Shown here in pieces: positions 58,268-64,000 of a stretch of DNA of 64,000 bases (its first letter is position 1; every line of letters begins with the position of its first letter). The position numbers were made by a program, and so were the translations under genes. Under the pieces are notes generated by a model. That model was not told where the DNA came from, did no database searches, and saw only the letters and a list, made by a program, of their open reading frames with translations. The stretch spans positions 62,001 to 126,000 of the forward strand of contig NZ_JAKCFB010000013.1 of NCBI RefSeq assembly GCF_024198235.1. Direction: 5' to 3'. This DNA comes from Myxococcus dinghuensis. Lineage in GTDB: Bacteria; Myxococcota; Myxococcia; Myxococcales; Myxococcaceae.

Positions 58268-58409
58268 CGACATCGCTCCTCCCATCGTGACGCGTGCCTC
58301 GGGCCCCTCCGGGCCAGGAGCCCACGGTGGCCCGCGTCCATGAAACCCAGACACACGCCGCTCATCAAGCGCGCGTCGCGTCGACCCTCCCCGGGGTGGC
58401 CGCGCGGTG

Positions 58410-58937
58410 CTACTCGGCCACGCGGTGGCCTGTGAAGCGCACCCGGGACGAGCACGTCCCCTCGCTCATCCAACTGGACCACGTGGTCCTGGTCTCGACG
58501 AACCCCTCGATGCGGTCCGCCTCCAGCGAGTCCCCGTCGATGAAGAAGCGGTGCGCATAGGTGTAGGAGGTCTCGTCGTCCGCGTCCGAGTCGAGGGTCA
58601 GGAAATGGAAGGGGCCCTCCGAGGACGACGACCCTCCGATGATGTACGGGACGTCGTCCGACACGCCCGTATCGCCGTGGAAGCGGGTCCGATAGAAGCC
58701 CGGAACCTCCATCCGCGCGTCGCCATATCCGCCCGCGGTGAGGGTCCAGCGCTGCTGGGCGACGAGGTCCCAGGGCTCCCCCTTCCCCGCCCTCCCATCC
58801 ACGCACTGGAAGGGCACCGCGCCCAGCTCCTCGGCGTCCAGCTCGATGTCGTAGACGCTGCGCTCGAAACCACCGCACCCCGTCACCAGGGCCGCGAGCA
58901 CGACCCGGAGTCCCACGCGCCCGACGCTCTCTCCCAT
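58410..58937 (-). CDS. lipoprotein, tandem paralogue A
   Basis: A 175-residue lipoprotein (lipobox VTGC), paralogue of the gene at 57737-58267. I placed the start at 58937 to give a proper signal peptide with GAGGAG upstream; the open frame continues much further but the extra part is not protein-like. It is the upstream member of the pair, separated by 142 bases from the second copy, so each may have its own promoter. Confidence 0.8.
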   Translation of the reverse strand: MGESVGRVGLRVVLAALVTGCGGFERSVYDIELDAEELGAVPFQCVDGRAGKGEPWDLVAQQRWTLTAGGYGDARMEVPGFYRTRFHGDTGVSDDVPYIIGGSSSSEGPFHFLTLDSDADDETSYTYAHRFFIDGDSLEADRIEGFVETRTTWSSWMSEGTCSSRVRFTGHRVAE

Positions 58938-59191
58938 GTGGCTGTCCCTCTCCTCGAACCTGGTTCCACGACGCTTCCGGGCCCGGCACCCGCCCTCCCG
59001 GCGGCCATCCATGAGAGACCCCGCCCGGAGGGGTTGCAAGGGACCGGCACAATGCCCTTCATCCAGCAACGACCTGGAGCGACCTGCCGGACAGCCGGCG
59101 GCCCTCCCCCTGGAGGGACTTGCATCGACGAGAAGCCAGAGGACCTGGCTGTTAGTAGCTTTACCCGGTGCCCACGGGGCATGGACCACGC

Positions 59192-60190
59192 ATGAGCGAC
59201 CCTGCGCTGCGAATCGTCACCTACAACGTCCGCTACTTCGGCCACATGCTGCGCGGCCTGGCGAGCACCATGGGGCCCAAGCGCCGCGTGGCCGCGGCCC
59301 TGGCGTCGCTCGACCCGCTGCCCGACATCGTCTGCCTGCAGGAGGTGGAGACGACGTCCCTGCGCAGCACCATCGCCCACCGGCCCAAGCAGCCCGGCGA
59401 GACCCAGTTGATGGCCTTCATGGGACGCATGGAGGAGACGTTCGCCGCCCAGGCGCGGGAGATGCCGTACGAGGCCTTCTACTTCCGCGCGCACCACTAC
59501 AAGCTGGGCGAGGTGTCGCTCTACACCACCGGCCTCGCGGTGCTCGTCAACACGCGCGTCCTCCAGGTGGACACGCACAACGTGGCCTCACCCCAGGCCA
59601 TCACCCACCACCACGTGCAGCGGCTGAAGGACCGCAAGCAGAGCCGCATCTGCGCGCACATGCGCCTGGTGCGCCGCGCGGACGGACGCCCCTTCCACGT
59701 CTTCAACACGCACCTGAGCCTGCCCACGCCCTTCGCGCGCGAGTTCTGGTCCACCAAGGACAAGATGGGCTGCGGCGTCAACCAGCTCCACGAGGCGCGC
59801 AAGCTGGCGGACTTCGTCAGCGCGCACTCGGCCAACGAGCCCTTCGTCATCTGCGGCGACTTCAACTCGCCGCCGTCGTCGCCCGTGTTCCGCTACCTCA
59901 CCGGCGACGCGCGCCTGACGTGCGCCCAGGCCGCCGTCGGGCAAATCGACCCGAACGTGTCGCGGGGCTTCCCCACCGCCGGCTTCATGCACATGCGCAT
60001 GCACCTGGACCACGTCTTCTCCAGCGCGGGCATCCGCTGGCTGGACGCCCAGGAGACCAGCCCCTTCGGCGACCTGAAGAGCCGCTTCCACGGGCTTTCG
60101 GACCACATGCCCATCATCGCGCGCTTCGCGCTGGACGCCGCGCCCGTCACGCTCGCGACGCCGGACGCCTCCCTCCCCATCGTGGGCTGA
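59192..60190 (+). CDS. endonuclease/exonuclease/phosphatase family protein
   Basis: A 332-residue EEP-fold metal-dependent hydrolase. Motifs are in order: RIVTYNVRYF (near 7-16), CLQEVE, HVFNTHLSLP, CGDFNSPPSSPVF and LSDHMPIIA at the end. The family includes exonuclease III, DNase I and inositol polyphosphate phosphatases; the substrate is undetermined. No signal peptide is present. It is divergent from the paralogous lipoproteins across 254 bases. Confidence 0.87.
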   Translation: MSDPALRIVTYNVRYFGHMLRGLASTMGPKRRVAAALASLDPLPDIVCLQEVETTSLRSTIAHRPKQPGETQLMAFMGRMEETFAAQAREMPYEAFYFRAHHYKLGEVSLYTTGLAVLVNTRVLQVDTHNVASPQAITHHHVQRLKDRKQSRICAHMRLVRRADGRPFHVFNTHLSLPTPFAREFWSTKDKMGCGVNQLHEARKLADFVSAHSANEPFVICGDFNSPPSSPVFRYLTGDARLTCAQAAVGQIDPNVSRGFPTAGFMHMRMHLDHVFSSAGIRWLDAQETSPFGDLKSRFHGLSDHMPIIARFALDAAPVTLATPDASLPIVG

Positions 60191-60197
60191 GGCCCCT

Positions 60198-61112
60198 TCA
60201 GCCCGCGTCCTTCAGCTCGCGCTCCACCTCTTCCCACGCCTCCAGGATTTCGCGCGTGCGGCGCTCGGCCAGCTCGCGGAACTCCGGCGCCAGGTGCGCC
60301 ACCTTGTCGGGGTGGTAACCCGAGATGAGCGTCCGGAACGCCTTGCGCGCCTCGTCCAGCGCCGTGCCCCGGGCGATGCCCAGCAACGTCCAGGCGTCCT
60401 TCCTCGGCGCGCTCGCCGCCACGCGAGTCCCCCGGGGCGGAGTGGTCTCCGGGTCCTCGGCCTCGCCGCCCACGCGGCCCCAGCCCTGGGGCTCCGTCCG
60501 GTCGCGCCAGTCTCCCGGCCCCTGGGAGTCCTCCACGCGACCGCGGCCCTGGGGCTCCGTGCGGTCGCGCCAGTCCGGCTCCCGCGGTGGACGCGGTGCG
60601 CCGTGGCTCGCGGGACGACGCGGTGCGCGAGGAGCGGGCTCCGGCTTGCGCTTCCCCGGACGCCGCGTGGGGTCCGGGGGTGGGACCCGCGGGGTGAGCC
60701 GGCTGAGCGCCTCCTCGAGGAACCACAGGTCCTCGGCGGGGAGCCCCTGCTTGCGCACCACCGCGCGCGGCGCACCGTCCTCCAGGAGGAGGTAGCCGTT
60801 GGTCATGGCGTACGCGTCCTCCTTGCTGTCGGGGTAGAGCCGATCCGCCAGGTCCCCGAGCGGGTCCCTCCACATGCCCTCCGCCGTGCCCTCGTCCGCG
60901 ACGAGCACCTGTGTCAACACGGAGCCGTGGAGGAATTCCAACGTGACAAAAGGCTCACGCTGCTCGGGGGAGCGCATCGCCGGGCCATGACGCACCCCGG
61001 CCACGAGCAACAGCCCTCGCGTCCCGTCCACCCGGGCGAAGAGCTGCTCGCGCACATTCTTATCGGAGAAGAAGAGGACGAACTGCACGGTGCCCAACGT
61101 AGACCGAAGCAC
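60198..61112 (-). CDS. J-domain (DnaJ-like) protein with repeat linker
   Basis: A 304-residue protein. Residues about 1-150 form an unassigned globular region; a proline/arginine-rich linker follows with two near-identical DWRDRTEPQG repeats, and the C-terminus (about 238-304) is a J domain with the hallmark HPDK (ISGYHPDKVAH). A C-terminal J domain is unusual, since DnaJ carries it at the N-terminus. It presumably stimulates a DnaK chaperone. It begins with GTG, with GGAAGGGG close upstream, so the exact start is uncertain. Confidence 0.8.
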   Translation of the reverse strand: MLRSTLGTVQFVLFFSDKNVREQLFARVDGTRGLLLVAGVRHGPAMRSPEQREPFVTLEFLHGSVLTQVLVADEGTAEGMWRDPLGDLADRLYPDSKEDAYAMTNGYLLLEDGAPRAVVRKQGLPAEDLWFLEEALSRLTPRVPPPDPTRRPGKRKPEPAPRAPRRPASHGAPRPPREPDWRDRTEPQGRGRVEDSQGPGDWRDRTEPQGWGRVGGEAEDPETTPPRGTRVAASAPRKDAWTLLGIARGTALDEARKAFRTLISGYHPDKVAHLAPEFRELAERRTREILEAWEEVERELKDAG

Positions 61113-61225
61113 CCCCTTCCGGGCAGGCGATACATCGCTCCGTCATCACGAGGGTGCGGGGTGAACACTGCGCGAAGACACCGTCTCGACGCTGGCTCGG
61201 GCTTGGGAAAGAGTGGTTGTCGCTT

Positions 61226-63904
61226 ATGCGCTGCTGCCACCGCCACGCCTCCGAGCCCGCCCTCCCAGACGCCCACTCCTTCGCCCTCCCGGGCGCCACC
61301 GAGCACTACGCGCCGGAGCGTCCCGTCCGCGCGGAGCACCTCCGCATCGAGCTGGACCTCGACTTCGAGCAAGCACGCATCGTTGGCGTCTGCACCACCC
61401 GCGTCTCCGCCGCGCGCGCGCTGTCCACCCTCACCTTCGACGCCGTGGACCTGGAGGTCTCACGCGTGCTCGTCGACGAGCGTCCCGCGCGCTTCACCAA
61501 CTCCGGGGCGCATGTCCGGGTGGAGCTGGCCCGGCCGCTCGAGCCCGGCCACGCGTGCGAGGTGGCCATCCACTACGCCGCCCAGCCCCGCCGGGGCCTG
61601 TACTTCTGGGGCCCCGACGCCGGGTACCCCGAGCGCCCCCGCCAGGCGTGGACGCAGAACCAGGACACCGACGCGCGCTGCTGGTTCCCCTGCCTGGACA
61701 CGCCCGCGCAGAAGGCCACGTCCGAGCTCGTCGCCACCTTCCCGGAGGGGATGACGTCGCTGTCCAACGGCGTGCTCGTGGACGACCGGGTGCATGAGGG
61801 CCGGCGCACCCAACACTTCCGGATGGAGCAGCCGCACTCGCCCTACCTCGTCACGCTCGCGGTGGGTGACTTCGAGGAGCTCACCGACACGAGCGGCACC
61901 GTGCCGCTGCGCTACCTCTTCCCCCGGGGCCGGCGCGAGGACGCCCTGCGCTGCATCCGGCGCACGCCGGAGATGGTGCGCGTGTTCCAGGAGGCCACCG
62001 GCGAGCCCTTCCCGTGGAGCGGCTACGCGCAGGTGTTCCTCACGGAGTTCATCTTCGGCGGCATGGAGAACACCACCGCCACCAGCCTCACGGACGCGGT
62101 GCTCCACGACGCGCGGGCCCACGCCGACTACACCGCCGAGCCGCTCATCTCCCACGAGCTGGCGCACCAGTGGTTCGGCGACCTGCTCACCTGCCGCGAC
62201 TGGCCGCATGGCTGGCTCAACGAGGGCTTCGCGACCTGGTGCGAGATGCTGTGGAAGGAGCGCGCCGACGGCGCGGACGAGGCCGACCAGCACCGCCTGG
62301 TCGACCTGGAGGCCTACCTGGGCGAGGTGAAGGAGCGCTACGCGCGCCCCATCGTCTCGCGCCGCTTCCACGCGCCGCTGGACGTCTTCGACCGGCACCT
62401 CTACGAGAAGGGCGGCCTGGTGCTCCACGAGCTGCGCCGCCGGCTGGGCGACGCGCTGTTCTTCCAAGGCCTGCGCCACTACGTCTCCCGCCACCGCCAC
62501 GGCACCGTGGAGACGGTGGACCTGGCGCGCGCCTTCGAGCAGGCCACGGGGCACAACCTGGATGGCTTCTTCGACCAGTACGTCTTCGCGCCGGGACACC
62601 CGGAGCTCAAGGTGGAGGTGCGCTACGAGGCGGAGGAGGCGCGCCTGCGCCTCAAGGTGCGGCAGGTCCAACGCACGGACACCGGCACGCCCGTCTTCCG
62701 CCTGCCGCTGGACGTGGTCGTCACCGTCGACGACCAGGACACCCCGCACCGGCTGGAGGTGACCGACGCGGAGCACTCCTTCCACCTGCCCTGCGCCGCC
62801 GCGCCCACGCAGGTGCGCGTGGATCCGCGCCGGGACGTGCTGGGCACGCTGGACGTGGACAAGTCCGTGGGCCTGTGGCTGGCGGAGCTGCACGCCGCGC
62901 CGGAGGCCCGGGCGCGCACCGAGGCGGCGATGGCGCTGGGGCGGGACGGGGGCTATCGCGTGGTGGAGGCCCTGGCCCGGGCGCTCGGCGACACGCGGTT
63001 GTTCTGGGGAACACGCGCCGCGTGTGCCCGCTCCCTGGGACGCATCCGCACGTCCGAGGCGCGAGCGCGCCTGCTCACGGCGATGAGCGTCGAGCACCCC
63101 CGGGTGCGCCGCGCCGTGGTGGCCGCGCTGGGCGAGTTCCGCAGGGACCCCGACGTCGCCTCGCGGCTGCGCGCGCTCGTGCGGGGCGGCGACGCCAGCT
63201 ACTTCGTGGAGGCGGAGGCCGCGCGCAGCTACGGCAAGGTGCGCGCTCCGGACGCGGTGGAGGTGCTCGAGGGCGCCGCCACGCGGGCCTCCTTCCAGGA
63301 CGTGGTCGCCTCGGGCGCGATGGACGGGCTCGCCGAGTCCCAGGACCCCGCGGCCTTCCCGCTCGCGGTGGCGCGCACGGCCTATGGCCAGTCGGCGTAC
63401 CTGCGCCGCGCGGCGACCCAGGCCGTGGCGAAGCTGGCGGAGGTGGCCGGGCGCAAGCGCGAGGCGGTGGACCTGCTGGGCGACCTGCTGCGCGACCCGA
63501 TGTTCCGCGTGCAGATGGGCGTCTTCGAGGCCGCGCGGACGCTCGGAGACCGTCGGCTCATCCCCGTGCTGGAGGGCACGCCCTTGAGCGACGCGCGCGC
63601 ACGCCGCGCCTCACGGGAGACGGTGCGGGCGCTGCGCGAGGGTGAACCGCAGTCCCGTGAGTTGTCCGCGCTGCGCGAGGAGGTGGACGCGCTGAAGGAG
63701 GCGACACGCGCGCTGCGCGAGCGGCTGGAGTTGCTCCCCCAGGGGCCGCCCGCCTCGCCGACGCCGGCGACGAAGCGCTCCACCGCGCACGCGTCTCGCG
63801 AGCCCCGGAAGAAGTCGTCGACGAAGACAGGCACCGCGCGGGATGCGCGGCCCCCCGCTCGCAAGTCACGGAGCAGGACCGGCACGTCGCGTCGGCGCAA
63901 GTAG
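61226..63904 (+). CDS. M1-family zinc aminopeptidase with HEAT-like C-terminus
   Basis: An 892-residue M1 metallopeptidase. Exopeptidase motif GGMEN (278-282) and zinc motif HELAHQWFGD (H310, E311, H314) with the third ligand E333 in WLNEGF are complete. The C-terminal half has HEAT-like helical repeats (VRRAVVAALGEF, YLRRAATQAVAKL and others) and ends in a basic Lys/Arg/Ala/Pro tail. The ATG at 61226 was preferred to a GTG at 61154. It removes N-terminal residues from peptides; location is probably cytoplasmic. Confidence 0.9.
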   Translation: MRCCHRHASEPALPDAHSFALPGATEHYAPERPVRAEHLRIELDLDFEQARIVGVCTTRVSAARALSTLTFDAVDLEVSRVLVDERPARFTNSGAHVRVELARPLEPGHACEVAIHYAAQPRRGLYFWGPDAGYPERPRQAWTQNQDTDARCWFPCLDTPAQKATSELVATFPEGMTSLSNGVLVDDRVHEGRRTQHFRMEQPHSPYLVTLAVGDFEELTDTSGTVPLRYLFPRGRREDALRCIRRTPEMVRVFQEATGEPFPWSGYAQVFLTEFIFGGMENTTATSLTDAVLHDARAHADYTAEPLISHELAHQWFGDLLTCRDWPHGWLNEGFATWCEMLWKERADGADEADQHRLVDLEAYLGEVKERYARPIVSRRFHAPLDVFDRHLYEKGGLVLHELRRRLGDALFFQGLRHYVSRHRHGTVETVDLARAFEQATGHNLDGFFDQYVFAPGHPELKVEVRYEAEEARLRLKVRQVQRTDTGTPVFRLPLDVVVTVDDQDTPHRLEVTDAEHSFHLPCAAAPTQVRVDPRRDVLGTLDVDKSVGLWLAELHAAPEARARTEAAMALGRDGGYRVVEALARALGDTRLFWGTRAACARSLGRIRTSEARARLLTAMSVEHPRVRRAVVAALGEFRRDPDVASRLRALVRGGDASYFVEAEAARSYGKVRAPDAVEVLEGAATRASFQDVVASGAMDGLAESQDPAAFPLAVARTAYGQSAYLRRAATQAVAKLAEVAGRKREAVDLLGDLLRDPMFRVQMGVFEAARTLGDRRLIPVLEGTPLSDARARRASRETVRALREGEPQSRELSALREEVDALKEATRALRERLELLPQGPPASPTPATKRSTAHASREPRKKSSTKTGTARDARPPARKSRSRTGTSRRRK

Positions 63905-63917
63905 CCCCGTCCTCCGC

Positions 63918-63959
63918 CGCCCCGGGCGCCGCGTCCCACGTCGGCGCCGCGCCGGGGCG
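63918..63959. terminator. hairpin at window end
   Basis: CGCCCCGG pairs with CCGGGGCG, with inner GCGCCG/CGGCGC and loop CGTCCCACGT. It follows the aminopeptidase stop by 14 bases and may serve convergent transcription with the gene that enters from the right. Confidence 0.55.
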
Positions 63960-63970
63960 CGTGCGCGCCT

Positions 63971-64000
63971 TCACGGCAAGGACACCGTCGCTCCGTTCTC
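63971..64000 (-). CDS. possible C-terminus of a gene cut by the window edge
   Basis: On the minus strand the last ten codons read ENGATVSLP and stop. Third-position GC is high, and the placement after a convergent-type hairpin suits the 3-prime end of a gene. Too little is visible to name it. Confidence 0.3.
   Translation of the reverse strand, partial: ENGATVSLP

Overview
This window reads as chromosomal DNA of a myxobacterium, most likely a Myxococcaceae member (Myxococcus, Corallococcus or Pyxidicoccus type). The grounds are very high GC with strong third-position bias, many lipoproteins, ECF and sigma-54 type regulation, and gene families that are essentially myxobacterial: a SitA6/SitI6 toxin-immunity pair, a DUF2378 paralogue and a divergent H+-pyrophosphatase. 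No tRNA, rRNA or CRISPR array was seen.

Layout. 0.1-2.8 kb: a minus-strand operon of a double-domain KaiC-like ATPase, a single-domain response regulator and an unknown protein. 2.9-4.2 kb: an ECF sigma factor translationally coupled to a membrane anti-sigma-like protein. 4.4-12.3 kb, divergent from it: an inorganic-carbon uptake operon (SulP transporter, DabA, and two NuoL/M-like subunits), followed by a coiled-coil lipoprotein. 12.9-15.6 kb: glutathione S-transferase, AtoE-type transporter, secreted unknown. 15.6-20.8 kb: a discrete island bounded by a perfect 72-bp direct repeat. It carries a 1129-residue tandem SF1 helicase (complete Upf1/DNA2-like motor fused to a complete UvrD-like motor) and a SitA6 HNH toxin lipoprotein with its SitI6 immunity protein. 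21-31 kb: membrane and secreted proteins, including a DUF4397 lipoprotein, a four-CxxCH lipoprotein, a Vgb-like propeller, a PstS-like binding protein and another propeller lipoprotein behind a sigma-54-like promoter. 31-39.7 kb: H+-pyrophosphatase, cold-shock protein, DUF99 protein, an overlapping DUF2378/RuvC-like/Nudix operon, and a small lipoprotein plus partner pair. 39.7-44.7 kb: RND efflux pump, adaptor and TetR regulator. 44.8-64 kb: RNase Z, amidohydrolase, several lipoproteins, Ohr with an OhrR-like operator, a subtilase with an N-terminal P domain, a HipA-like kinase with DUF3037, duplicated lipoproteins, a nuclease/phosphatase, a J-domain protein and an M1 aminopeptidase.

How parts work together. 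The SulP-DabA-DabB genes form one transcription unit by overlap and short spacing, and probably feed bicarbonate to anaplerotic carboxylations. The SitA6/SitI6 pair is a kin-discrimination toxin/immunity module of the kind spread by TraAB outer-membrane exchange. Its position with an unusual double helicase, between duplicated copies of a convergent-gene terminator, makes the 5.1-kb island the most interesting part of the window.
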